DNA of 64,000 nt from Pristionchus mayeri (Eukaryota; Nematoda; Chromadorea; Rhabditida; Neodiplogasteridae), in assembly GCA_036245805.1 (NCBI GenBank), contig BTRK01000003.1, forward strand, positions 43,390,044 through 43,454,043, written 5' to 3'. Position numbers and translations under genes: made by a program. The notes beneath the pieces are model-generated. The model saw only the letters and a program-made list of their open reading frames with translations. It made no database searches and had not been told where the DNA came from. Each line of letters opens with the position of its first letter. The stretch's first letter is position 1. This document shows positions 48,159 to 60,300 of the stretch, piece after piece.

Positions 48159-49319
48159 TGACATATCTTCAAGATATTTGAATTGTCGCATTTCCCTTCC
48201 CTTCAAGCCTCCTTGGCACTCTGCCAATTAATGATAACTCGGATCAAAATAAAGATATGAATGTGAAATTTTCAGAATCTCTTATGGTTGTGTAAAAGTA
48301 GGTCATTGTTATGACTGCGGTAAAAGTTCAATTTTGCTGGCACTCCTTCTTTAACGCAATATTTTGTATTTTCATAGGAGTATCAATTTATTTTTCAAAA
48401 TCATCAGCTAATCCTCCAGGATCCGTTTACAAGCTAGCTGAAAACATAATTGTAATAGAGGTAATTTAGAGAATAGCATGCATATTTTGATAGCCAAAAA
48501 TAGTTGTCAAAATAGTTGTCAAAAATAGTTGTGTTTCCAGCATAATAGTTTGGTGAGAACTCCGATATACACCCGAGACGCTTCTTCGTTGATTTATTTT
48601 TCGCATACCGACGAGAAGATTTCGAAATTGACTCCATGACTTGCCTGCCAACAATTCAACTAGAGTGAGATTCGTTTTTTCACTTTTTTAATTTATTTAT
48701 GCGGTTACAGAGGAGTGACGCTCATTTGGTATATTGCCGGCATCAATAATAACGAAATAGTTGCACATGCTGAGATAGATGATGATCATTTCTTGGTAAC
48801 TGCTGACTTATCTAATGGAAAAGTGAGTGTCAACACGAAACACCGCTTATCACGAGTCTTCTGAGAGATTGCATGACCACTAGGCACTAGGAGCCGAAAG
48901 TTTTAGCAATATCCGCGAGATATTTATGTCAGAGTATATTGGGGATGAGAAAACTTTTGATGTTGGTAGTTTGTCTCAGAACCGGCTTTTAGGGATTTTC
49001 CGGTTTTGCGAACGGCTCTAGTGTATTTCAGCTCCCAGATGAGCTAGGACGATGGCATTGTTCTCAAAATGTGCGGGAAACTATTTTAAACAACTTTTAT
49101 GTTTTCGTCGAAAATGGAAAACCACATCTTCGTATTGTAATTTTCGAGAAACTGTCAACGAAATCAGATATTAAATTATACTGGCTCGGGAACCCCCTGT
49201 TACCCAATTTTTCTTTACATATTATGAATCCTCGATGTCTATATAGGAAAAAATACTATTTAAACTCTGCGTTGTGGCTTTTTGAGTTCTGATCCCAGGA
49301 AGTCGAATAAGTGAACTAT

Positions 49320-49909
49320 GTGGTGATAAAGGCATTGCGAAATTAGTCATTATTCGACTCTATTTCTTGTGTTTTGATGAATTATCACCGTTTTGAGATG
49401 GAAGACAACCATTCATGCTGACAAGACCGGATTTAAAATCATTTCTGGAAAGTCGATGTTATAGACCCCGGAAAATAGAAAAATCTCAAACTTTGAAAAT
49501 TGCTGATTTTAAAGACAAATTCAACTTCACTGACAAAATCAATTATTTCAAAGCCTATATCACCAATGGAATTGACCGGTTTGCTCATTTACAGGTTTTT
49601 TGAAAATGGCATGGGATGAGCTGCTGAACCATATTTATCTTACGAAAGTGTCGCTTGTTTCGACGCGAAATGATCTATTTTATGGCAAATTCGATCAGTT
49701 TTATTAAAATATTGCATCAAAGAAGAAAAAATAAAACTTCGAAAATTTTCGATTTTCGTGGGTCGGAAAAATCGACTTCCCAGAAATGATTTTAAATCCG
49801 GTCTTTTCAGCATGAATGGTTGTCTTCCATCTCAAAACGTTGATAATTCACCAAAACCCAAGAAATAGAGTCGAATAATGACTAATTTCGCAATGCCTAT
49901 ATCACTACA
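49320..49909. repeat. Inner inverted repeat of foldback A1
   Basis: About 49320-49459 and 49770-49909 are reverse complements (for example GAAGACAACCATTCATGCTG and its complement), with a 310-bp centre holding unrelated AT-rich sequence. It ends two bases before the mariner. Confidence 0.8.
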
Positions 49910-49911
49910 TA

Positions 49912-51162
49912 TTAGGTTGAATAGAAAGTCTTTATCCACTTTTTATTTCCCTTCTTCTGACAATAAAGCACAAGAGCAAAATCAAACATATGCACCATTG
50001 TTATCTACGACAAATCTCCAACGTTCAGGCAACTTATGGATTCCCTCCTTATAGAACCCATCTCGGCGCGAATTAAAATATTGCTTGAGTGCGGCCTCGA
50101 TCGCCCCACGGGAAGTGAAGGATCTCTGATCGAAATGACGGGTCAGATCTGAGAACAACCAATAATCCGAAGGGGCCAAGTCAGGAGAATACGGTGGATG
50201 AGGGAGAATCATCCAGCCATATTTGGACAGCTCCTGCTTGACCTGCCGTGCAACATGGGGTCGGGCGTTATCGTGTTGATAGTACACTTTCTTGCCGTTC
50301 AGGGGAGATTGTGCGACTTTCTTCTTGAGATTCTGTAGTTGTTTCGTGTAGACGTCTCCAGTAATTGTCCGCCCCTCAGGTAGGAGTTCCCAGTAAATCG
50401 GGCCATCCACTCCCCACCAGACAGAGAGCAAGATTGTCTTGGGGTGAAGGTCAGGCTTTGCGACGTCCTGTGGGGTCTCATTGGCATCCACCCACTGTGC
50501 CCTCCTATGGTGATTCTCATAGTAGACCCACTTCTCGTCCCCTGTTATGAGACGGTCCAACCATCGATCTCCAGCGTGAAGAGTGAGTAGAGAAAGGGAA
50601 TCGTCAACTCGGTGGTCAAGCTGGTCTTGGGTCAATTCGTGGGGTATGAAACGGCCTAGCTTCTTCTTCTTGCCAATGGAGACCAAACCATTTACGATGG
50701 TGCCTTGCGATACCCCAAGTGTGGATGCCATGTCGCGGGTGCTTTGGAAGGGATCCGATTCCACTACGATCCGTAGTGCATCCAAATCCAGCTCGGGTGG
50801 CCTCCCAGACCGGTCACGATCATCCATGGAAAAGTCCCCCTTCTCGAAGCGTTGGTACCAATTGCGTATGGTCTTGTAGTGAGGGGCATATGACTCGTAG
50901 ACTTCAGCCAACTGACGTTCCGATTCCTTCATTGTAGTGTGAGAGAGGAATAAGAATAACAGAACGTTGCGGATGTGCAAGGCCGTGGGAACAAACATCG
51001 TGGTCTTACTAGTGGCAGAATGAAAAGATTGGAATGGGAGGTTGTTGACCACATAGTCCCTTTGTCATGTGTTATTCACTAGAGGCGAGGGAACACCAAA
51101 GGTATCCTGCACTGAGCAGTGATCGAGCAAAACAGTGGATAAAGACTTTCTATTCAACCTAA
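49912..51162 (-). mobile_element. Complete mariner transposon, 1251 bp
   Basis: Perfect 28-bp terminal inverted repeats (49912-49939 and 51135-51162; TTAGGTTGAATAGAAAGTCT at the left end) flanked by TA on both sides (49910-49911, 51163-51164). It contains one uninterrupted transposase frame on the minus strand. Identity of the ends and the open frame indicate a recent insertion. It sits inside foldback A1, which sits inside the kinase gene: a three-level nest. Confidence 0.96.
49982..51052 (-). CDS. Mariner transposase (DD34D), intact
   Basis: 356 codons from the first Met; a Met 18 residues later (50998) is an alternative start, and later starts would cut the first helix-turn-helix. The N-terminal DNA-binding part has IRNWYQRFEKGDFSMDDRDR and SGRPPELD, with an HTH around TRDMASTLGVSQGTIVNGL; a linker RFIPHEL corresponds to the family's WVPHEL. 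Catalytic residues: D in TGDEKWVYYEN, D in HDNARPH, and D in YSPDLAPSDYWLF, with 34 residues between the last two, the mariner signature. The length matches the family. Cut-and-paste transposition at TA in the nucleus. No stop or shift is seen, so it may encode an active enzyme. It reads opposite to the kinase gene. Confidence 0.95.
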   Translation of the reverse strand: MVNNLPFQSFHSATSKTTMFVPTALHIRNVLLFLFLSHTTMKESERQLAEVYESYAPHYKTIRNWYQRFEKGDFSMDDRDRSGRPPELDLDALRIVVESDPFQSTRDMASTLGVSQGTIVNGLVSIGKKKKLGRFIPHELTQDQLDHRVDDSLSLLTLHAGDRWLDRLITGDEKWVYYENHHRRAQWVDANETPQDVAKPDLHPKTILLSVWWGVDGPIYWELLPEGRTITGDVYTKQLQNLKKKVAQSPLNGKKVYYQHDNARPHVARQVKQELSKYGWMILPHPPYSPDLAPSDYWLFSDLTRHFDQRSFTSRGAIEAALKQYFNSRRDGFYKEGIHKLPERWRFVVDNNGAYV

Positions 51163-52034
51163 TAGCTAACTTATTCGACTTCCGGGCACCAGAACTCAAA
51201 AAGCCACAACGCAGAGTTTAAATAGTATTTTTTCCTAGACTATATATACATCGAGGATTCATAATATGTAAAGAAAAATTGGGTAACAGGGGGGTTCCCG
51301 AACCAGTCGAATTTAATATCTGATTTCGTTGACAGTTTCTCGAAAATTACAATATGAAGATGTGTTTTTCCATTTTCGATGAAAACATAAAAGTTGTTTA
51401 AAATAATTTTCCGCACATTTTGAGCCCAGTGCCATGTTCCTAGCTCATCTGGGAGCTGAAATACACTAGAGCCGGACGCAAAACCGGAAAATCCCTAAAA
51501 GCCGGTTCTGACTCAAACTTCCAACATCAAAAGTGTTCTCATCCCCAATATACTCTGACATAAATATCTCGCGGATATTGCTCAAACTTTCGGCTCCTAG
51601 TGCCGCAGGGGGTCCGTTTTCATGCAATCTCTCAGAAGACGCGTGTTATATTCTTTTCCGAATCAAGTGTTTGATAATTATTAATGCCTTTCAGCACCAC
51701 CCAAATGGAATTTATGAAGGATTCTCCTCGAGGTAATTTTTGTCATAGAGATTTTCAGAAAAAACCGTTTTCAGCTTTTCCAATGAGTTTCGAATCACAC
51801 AAATTCTGGGACTTGGCGGATTCGGTATCGTCTTTGAAGTTGTTCACCGCTTGGATGGCAGGGCATACGCCGTGAAGTGAATTCCCATCGAGCCAAAGTA
51901 TGCATATTTTACAAACTAGCTGCAGTCTGTATTTGTTGAATACACTTCGAAAATTCTTGACGATCATATATCCTCATTGCGAGACATAATAAAAAAAACA
52001 ATTCCTTGATACATCCGGCCCGCACAATGATATA

Positions 52035-52827
52035 TTAGGTTGTTCGGAAAGTTTCTTTCTTTTTTCATGTATGGACATTTTTCACTTCTCCTTTCTTTAA
52101 CCTTGACCAATCATGTTATGGTTTTTTGTAGTTGATGTGGGCTTGGATACTCTCTATAACAACCAGTATTGCATATCATTTCGATAAATAGATCTTGAAT
52201 AGGGTTATTAGTAAACATAAAGTTTTAAATCTAGCACGTATTACCTAATCTAGCAAAGCGTCGATTGGATAATCCGCACTACGATTTGTTTTCCAAACAG
52301 AATTTTGAACTTATTATGCTTCCTCCGATCAAAGTAGAGAAGAAAGCTATTGTTATTTATGAAGTACTTTACATGGTCACTTGCTATCCCTAATTAGGTG
52401 GGAATCTAATTACGTATTCAATAGCAGGCTTTCTTCAAAATATTTATGCCTAAATTTGAACATCGAAATGGTGACATGTTGATATCTCTTGTCTCTCTCA
52501 AATGTTGAAAGCCTGTTTTTTCTTTGTTATCATGAATATCAAATCTTGCCCTATCATATATTATCGGCTTAATATCGGTAGGCATCTAGTTCTCGGTAAG
52601 AAATGACCCAACAAAAAACACTGAATTTCATTTTTTGAGGTATTTTTTGCATTTGCTAAATTTTGATATTTTTTCTAGCATGCTATATGACCGAGATGCG
52701 ATTTGAACATACTGCAGTATCCCACCGCCAAGGCCCTTACATATACCATAGACAAAATAATTGAAGTCGAAAGCCACAAGAATTGGCATGACAAAAATAA
52801 AAGAAAGAAACTTTCCGAACAACCTAA
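52035..52827. mobile_element. Non-autonomous mariner-like element, 793 bp
   Basis: Ends TTAGGTTGTTCGGAAAGTTT and its exact complement (to 52827), flanked by TA. No transposase is seen; open frames on either strand lack motifs. Its right end is only 11 bases from the acceptor of kinase exon 52839, so the element now forms the intron 3' region. Confidence 0.9.
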
Positions 52828-54373
52828 TACATGTTTAGTGAAGAGCAAAAAGTGCTCGGGGAAGTTCGAGCTATGGCCAAGTTCGATCATCCGGGAATCG
52901 TTCGATACAACAACACGTTGCTAGAAAAACCGCCTGCAGGATGGCAGGTTTCGAAAATTTTGTTAATCAAATGATTTAAGCTTGACTTTGACGTCATGAT
53001 GCTGAAATATGTGGGCTCTTCTAGGAGCAATTTTGTGAGTAAATTGAAATTAATTTTTCACTTGCTTGTTATTGAAAGAATTTTTTTTATTTATTTGAAA
53101 AAAAATATTTTTTTAAAAAACTCAATATTCCTACGACACTGCTTTCATCTACATACAATTGGAGGCAGCTTTTTGAAGTGTATCACACATCATTCGACAA
53201 TTGCAGCTATTCAAATATTCGCTGGCTTGGTGGTTAGATGAGAACAAGGAATCCTCGTCCCGATCTCCTCCTCGCATCAAATCGTGGTTCAAGCAGCTCC
53301 TCTCAGCTGTTGCTTACATTCACGAGATGGACATGATCCATAGGGATCTAAAGGTTGTCATGACCAAACTCCATGAAGATTATATGTTTCAGCCAGAAAA
53401 TATCCTCTTTGTGAGCGAGGATCGCTTGAAAGTCTGTGATCTCGGTTTGGTAACTCAACGAAGAGAAGACTGTGATCACTAGAACCCATACCGGAACTGA
53501 ATTGTACATGAGCCCGGAAAATGTGCGGGAAAATGTTCTTCAAAGATAATCAATTCAATATCAGCGTGACCTTTGCTCGAGGTACAGTTCCAAAACCGAT
53601 GTGTACGCACTTGGTCTAATACTGTCTAAAATGTGCATTCCAATTACTGGTGAGGACCGGATTCAGGTGATATAGTCATTTTTGACATTGCTAAAATATT
53701 GAATATTCACAGATATTCAACGATTATCGACTTGGGAAGCAGAGCAGCCTTATAACTGGCACTGAAATGGTATGAGCAAACGAGTGATTGATTAATAAAT
53801 GACAAAACTTCAGTCGGAGTTAGTAGAAGCGCTCACACAATTGGATCCGGAGTATCGGCCAACTTGCAAGGAAATGATAGAACACCCGTATATTTCCCAT
53901 GTCCAAAGTTAATAATTGATCTTTTAAGTGCAACAAATAAGAGTAAGCTGGAAGTCATCGTTCATTGTACCTAAAATCAATATACGATAGATAAATTATT
54001 GATTTAAAAAAAAATTCGTAACTTGTGAATGCATTCTTCGAGAAGCTATTATCCTTTCTTTCGGCGCCATTATGATAATGCCTCGTCGTTTGCGTTGATA
54101 ACAGCTCGAAACTAGCGTTGATCGGCATGTGCCCTCCTCATTTTGCAAGCACTCTCGATCAGTATAACTAGCAATGAAGTGTATGAAATGAGGAGAACAT
54201 GAGCAGATTTGTAAACACAAGCGAAACGCGAGAAGTGATTAGATAAGACGCGGCTGCATGTAAAGCGCCTCTCTCACAAAGAGTCACTGTAGAAGACAGC
54301 CATTTCGATCTATGCCATACTCTACTTTTATTATTTTCTTTTAATTGTTTATTGCCACTGAAATAATTCCAGA

Positions 54374-57300
54374 ATGCTGGCGTTGCATCGCTTCGCGGGT
54401 GTTCTCCTGCTCATTTTTGTTGCAAGGTGAGTGTCAAGGACTATTTCAAATTTTAAAATGTATATCGTGCAAATTTCGAAATTGTATTGCGTTAGCAAGA
54501 AAGGTTGCTGCAAGGAATATCAAATATGTTTTATCACAGATTCGGCCTGGTCGCTGTTGCAGCTGATGATCCTGATGACTTCGGTGCGTTAGTTCATCAT
54601 CATGAATAAATAGAATGAAGGTAAATAATTTCTCTGCTTTCCAGGTACAGACAGATATCTCTGTCCTTCGGGTGCCAATTTGATTCGCGATGGGCAATGC
54701 AGAGGCCACTGCGCAAGTACAAAAATATCATCTTTATCGGTAAGCTATGGTGAAGTGGATATATGGGTGCTCTCTTCAGGGACTTCAAGGTGCTATCGAT
54801 TATTGCGCATCTGCCAATGCACTTCCTGTTGTCATCAAGGATGCGGAGGTTTACATTTCATGCACTGTATCTTCTATAAATATGTTTCATATGTAATATA
54901 ATTCATTTGTTTCAGCAGAACAGCTATTGGGCCGCCAATGGAGCCAACTATGGCTGGAGCTTGCCGCTCGGTATTGCAATCTCTAGATTAGAATGAACAA
55001 AAATATATTCCAGGAATAGTATGCGACGAGTCTTCAAAGAAATACAAATGGATTGATGGGTCGTCAATCGATTACAAACCAGATTCTTATGATATATGTA
55101 AACTCTTTCCAAAATGAGGCAATATAAAATAATTTGAATATTCAGCTCTCAATGGGGAGTGTAGCTCCAATGTGTGGTGGTACTTCCACACCGGGTATGG
55201 CTGGATATTTAGTGAGTTCATTATGTATATTGTTGTAGTTGTGGCTCCTATTATGATGAGAGAATACCCTAGAGAGATGATTTCAAAAAATATCGGTCTT
55301 TGGTCTCAGAGCCGGCTTTTAGGAATTTTCCGATTTTGCGCCTGGATATACTCTATTTCAGCTCCCATATGCGCGGTAGTGTTTGTTTTGGTTTTAAAAT
55401 GCGCGGAAAAACATTTCAAGAAACTTTCACGTTGTGAGCAAGACGATTTGGGTAACAATTAAACACTATGCGCTTTAAAAACGAGTTTTTGGACCAAAAT
55501 AAAAATATTTTTCCTATCAAGCTTGAGAGTGATACAGATTTTTTAATGAAGAATATGTGTTCTTACTTGATATAAAAATATTAAAGTCAAAATTTAGGGT
55601 AGGCCATTTTTTGCATTTTTCAGTCAAACATGGCATACTGAAGAAAAAGTCAAAAAATGTAAATTCTTTTAACTTTTCCAAACATGTATTGGAGTGACTT
55701 AATTCTCTTTTGGAAGACGAATTCGCGTTTACGTGCTTGGCATGACAAAATTTTTAGTTATTTTGTATTTTTAATATTTAAATTTATTTATCGAAACATA
55801 CTCACAAACTCGTCAACCAAAAGAACATTTTCCACTTCTACATCACTCCAATACTTGTTTGGAAAAGTTAGAAGAAGAGAAAACAAAAATTAAAAAATTC
55901 ACATTTTTTACATTTTCTTCAGTATTCCATGTTTGAGTGAAAAATTCAAAAAAAGGCCTATCTTAAATTTTGCTTTTAATATTTTTATATCAAGTAAAAA
56001 CACTTATTCTTTCATATTCTGCATTAAAAATTTGTATCACTCTAAAGCTTGATAGGAATTTTTTTCATTTTGATCCAAAAACTTGTTTTTCAAGCGCATA
56101 GTATTTAATTGTTACCCAATCGTCTTGCTCACAACGGGAAAGTTTCTGGAAATGTTTTCCGCACATTTTAAGACCAAAACAAACACTCCCGCGCATCTGG
56201 GAGCTGAAATAGAGTATAGCCAGGTGCAAAACCGGAAAATTCCTAAAAGCCGGCTCTGGGACCAATGACTTTTTTTTTCGAAATCATCTCTCAATGGTAT
56301 TCTCCCATCATAGTAGGAGCCAAAACGGCAACAACTTTTTCGAAAATGTTCCCGGGGGTGCTTTTTTCATCCACTGACTCGTGATACACGTGATATGTTT
56401 TATGCATTATTATACTTTTTAGTGAACATCAATACATCTCCCTATGATAGTTACCCCTGTTGCATCTCCGATCTTTACCACCCGAAGCTGAATGATGATG
56501 GATGTACGGATTTTAATGATGATGACGAGGATTCAGTTTGTTATCAGGTTTGTTTCTCACACAAATATTTATTAGGTTGGTAAGAAAGTTCTGTCGCGTT
56601 TCTCGTATTTTACATTTTGATTTATCCTGCCCTTCAAAGTTGATCAGTCTTTATACGATCTTCAGTTATCTAATAGTGCTTGGTTACTCTTTCGAGAAAA
56701 CGTTATCACAGTTTTCTCCAATCACTAATTCTGGAATAGTCGACTGCCAAATTTAGCGAAATTGATGACCAACCATATTTTTTATTTGCTCATGGTTGAA
56801 AGAAGAAATGTGATATGGACTTGACTGACATGGTATTGTAGAGTGCAACAAGTGGGCATGTTTTGTATTGCATAACAAGAAGAACGCCCCATTATGCCAA
56901 CTTGGGATCAGCACTAATTCTGAAAATTTTACTGAATTGAATTCTGTTGATAAGCATTTCTCATCACTGAAGATTTAGCGATTGATCCAGTAAACTCAAT
57001 TGTAGTGAGTACTGAAGTACTCGGTATGCTTAGTGTTTACCTTAAGTTGGATAGTGGTGCACCTAACTGTTCGTAAGCTACAGTTTTTCAAAGGATGAAA
57101 CCGAAAATTGTTCTTCGAAATCAGCCTTTTTTGCTATCTGCAGCTTCCCACAAATATCGAATGCCGGATGTTATGTGATAATATGGATGTACAACTCTAG
57201 TGTTGTCACTCTTCAAAGCAGTAGAAGCAATTGGTAGCTCTCATTCAAACGGCTGAGTTCAAAAAATAATACCTTAAAATCGTCATTTTCAGAAGAAACT

Positions 57301-60300
57301 CGCTGTATATGCGAAATATGATTGACTTAGACATGTTGATGTATACTACTTACATAACTTCAACTTATGTCAAATTGAATTTCCAAACATTTTATTCAGT
57401 CAAGAAAAAATGGAAAAATAGCACGCGACAGAACTTTCTTACCAACCTAACATTTTAGTTTATTATATAAATTCATGTTAAAACTGCTGATTCAGATCTC
57501 AGAAACGTTCGAAAACTGGTCAGATGCAGAGAAACTATGCAGCATCGCTGGAGCAACAGTGGCGTCGGTGCATAATGACCACGTATGTTAATAAACATAA
57601 CTATGAAAGAGAAAAACGATTCTATTCAGGAAAACTCGTATCTCCGGAGGCTCGCAGTTTCTAGAGGTTTCACAACTGGTCTTATGCTAGGAGCGGCAGT
57701 TGGGATAAGCGGCAAATCGGACACTTTCGGATGGATCGATGGCTCTGATTGGGATTATGACAACTTTTATCCGGGTGAGTTTTTTTCAAGAATTCGATTA
57801 GGCAATTGGATTTTATTTTTCAGGATTTCCATACAATGCTTTTGGGGATTGCTTGGTTATGAACACCGACTATGTAGCAGCGCAATGGACGAACGTGGAC
57901 TGTGCGACGAAACTACCCTTTGTTTGCGCCAGAAAACGTAAGAGTTGAAGTACTATGTTTTTTAGTTTGCCGATTTTAAGCTAATTCTGTGCCTGAAACT
58001 AGCACTACTTGCCCAGGCCCGAACATAAAGGAAGGAGAAACTGTTGGTTTCACATTCAACCTCTTTCGTCAACTATTGAACCGGCTGCTATAAATACTGC
58101 ATCAATTTCCAGATCACTACTCCGGGATATCCAATGGATGCCTCCATTCCGTGCGAGTTCTTCATTATTGTGGACGTGGGCAAAAAAATAGAGATGGAGG
58201 TAATACATATGAGAGCGTTTGCCTAAAAGTCAAGCAGATCCGAAATATTTTGGCACAGCAAAAAAAGTCAATTTTCCAATTTTGAGTGATTTGGGGTTAT
58301 CTATGGCGCTGAAGAAGATAGGCATACTCATTTTGTACGAAGAGCTTCCGTAGGCTCCACACGACGTTGCGTCGAATTCACATTTGAAACTTTCCACAGC
58401 TGAATTGAGCGCTAAAATTAGAGGAACAAGTTTTCGGCGAACACGCCTGTGTATTTGGCGAACACGCCTGTGTATTTCAGTTATCATATTTTTCTAACAA
58501 GGGAATGGCACGGAGTAAAAATGCGATTGAGGTATGTGCTGTATACCATGTGAAAGAGCACGAAAAGTTGTCCTAACTCTGCTTTTGAAACCCTGCTACA
58601 AAGACCTGTGGTAGCCAGGAGGGGCCTCGGAAGGATTCATGGGGCTCGGCATCGGCGCATCCATAGTCAGAGTGCATGAGTAGTGTACCGCTCTCTCGCC
58701 CTCCTCCCACATGTTTTGCTAATAAAGTGGATAGTGCGCATGCTTCGATTTTGAAAGCTGGGGGTTCGAACCCCAACCGTTTTGGCACTTTTTGCCGCGT
58801 TTTTCTAACTTTAACTCATGTATTAGGTTTAAATATATTTTGAGTTTTCACACTGTATTACTTATTAGGAAGCAAGATCTGACATGCATGGACATTATAC
58901 TCAAACAAATTGGAAGAAATACTATTAACAACAATGAAGGGCGAATGTATGCCAGATTTTGCTTCCTAATCAGTAATAAAGTGTGAATACTCTAAATATA
59001 TTGTAACCTAATACATGATTTGAAGTTAGAAAAACATAGCAAAAGTGCCAGCGCGGTTGGGGTTCGAACCCCCAACTTTCAAAATCAAAGCACTATCCAC
59101 TTTATTAGCAAGACATGTGGGAGAAGGGCGAGAGAGCGGTACACTACTCATGCACTCTGACTATGGATGCGCCGATGCCGAGCTCCCTGAATCCTTCCGA
59201 GGCCCCTCCTGGCTATCACAGGTCCCTGTAGCAGGGTTTCAAAAGCAGAGTTAGGAAAACTTTTCATGCTCTTTCACATGGTATATAGCACATACCTCAA
59301 TCTCATTTTCATCCCGTGCCATTCCCTTGTAAAAAATTAAAAATTCTACTTTTCGCTCCATCAAAAGCGAGTTTAGCAAATATATGGATGGAACCGCCGT
59401 GACGAGAGGATTTCAAGTATGTAATTTCATCTAATTACGAAATCAAACTTTTGAGAAAACTAAAAATAACCGAGCTCAAAACAGATGAAAACGCGAGGTT
59501 GGACGAGGCATTGCGCTGAAACTGTCTAAGGGCGTGGGATAGAGGCAGAGGAGGGGACTGCCAGAGGGTCTGAGGTCAAGTGAAGGAGGAAGATCGGACG
59601 ATAACTCGCCAAATCAGGTTCAAACGGGGCGCTATTTGAAACATTTATCTTTTCGCTCCATCAAAAGCTCGCTTTTGATGGAGCGAAAAGTTGAATTTTT
59701 AATTTTTTAATTAGAAAAATATGATAATTGAAATACACAGACGTGTTCAAAATTTCACTCTAGAAAACTTTCCACTAATTTTAGCGCTTAAATTGAGTTG
59801 TGGAAAGCCTCAAAATGTGAAATCGACGCAACGTCGTCTGGAGCCAACGTAAGCTCTACGTATAAAATGAGTATGCCTATCTTCTTCAGCGCCATCGATA
59901 ACGCCAAATGACTCGAAATTGGAAAATTGATTTTTTTTGCTGTGCCGTGCTCTGATCGGATCTTCGGCAAACGCCCTCATATTAAAATGTACTAAACTTT
60001 TGCTCTATTTGCGCTTTCATAAAAAAAACACCAATTTATGTGGTTTGCCAAATATTTTGTAGGAAATTTTCATGGAAAAGATCCATAATTATAGATAATT
60101 CTTCTCGAAGCGAATACATGCTGCGATCACCTTCTCCTCTATGAGGGAACTTTCGGAGGACCCTTAATTGCCAAGTGAATATTCAAAATTCATTTATAAG
60201 TTTGGTACTATATTATCATGTGAATTACTTCTACTTTAGTGTAACGGGTGCCTTCGTGTCTAAGACCTACACCAGTTCGACGAACGAGATGAGGGTATCG

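Larger units (their letters stand above)
48850..51646. repeat. Foldback element A1, arms about 470 bp, split by mariner
   Basis: 48850-49319 pairs with 51163-51646 (about 85-90% by eye). Both arms contain CCGGCTTTTAGGGATTTTCC-like and CTATTTCAGCTCCCAGATG-like stretches. The loop is a second inverted repeat (49320-49909). A mariner is inserted at the TA joining loop and right arm. It lies in the intron just before the kinase domain exons. Short open frames in the arms are unsupported. Confidence 0.85.
46267..53912 (+). pseudogene. pek-1-like: PERK/PEK-type eIF2-alpha kinase gene, with stop and frame breaks
   Basis: PERK is the ER-stress sensor kinase that phosphorylates eIF2-alpha. Signal peptide exon 46267-46346 (MNWIILIIVFSP); luminal exons 46389-46477, 46540-, 47300-47480 (TTYYWRFNSAPHSLYVKSE), 47529-47619 (VGAHDNAVYFTSEGK), 47674-47739, 47782-47933 (EEFYHWGLCRQIRDENKYVY); membrane exon 48302-48460 (SFFNAIFCIFIGVSIYF); 48549-48664; 48711-48822. 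Kinase: 51759-51897 (ILGLGGFGIVFEV, AYAVK), 52839-52947 ([28 protein letters not shown]), 53207-53353 (AYIHEMDMIHRDLK), 53393- (PENILFV; DLG for DFG), THTGTELYMSPEN to 53522, 53565-53666 (YSSKTDVYALGLILSK), 53713-53769, 53814-53912. HPGIVRY..LL..PP.GWQ and GTxLYMSPE are PERK hallmarks. Defects: TGA (51878-51880) right after AVK where Arg is usual, a +1 shift near 53470, a phase break at 47480/47529. Splice sites survive, so decay is recent, or stops are base errors. Introns hold four repeat insertions. Confidence 0.85.

Noticed and set aside
50365..50937. Plus-strand frames across the mariner
   Set aside because: Shadows of the transposase gene on the minus strand.
58573..59254. Near-identical frames on opposite strands at 58573-58788 and 59045-59254
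   Set aside because: They are the two arms of one foldback, not two genes.
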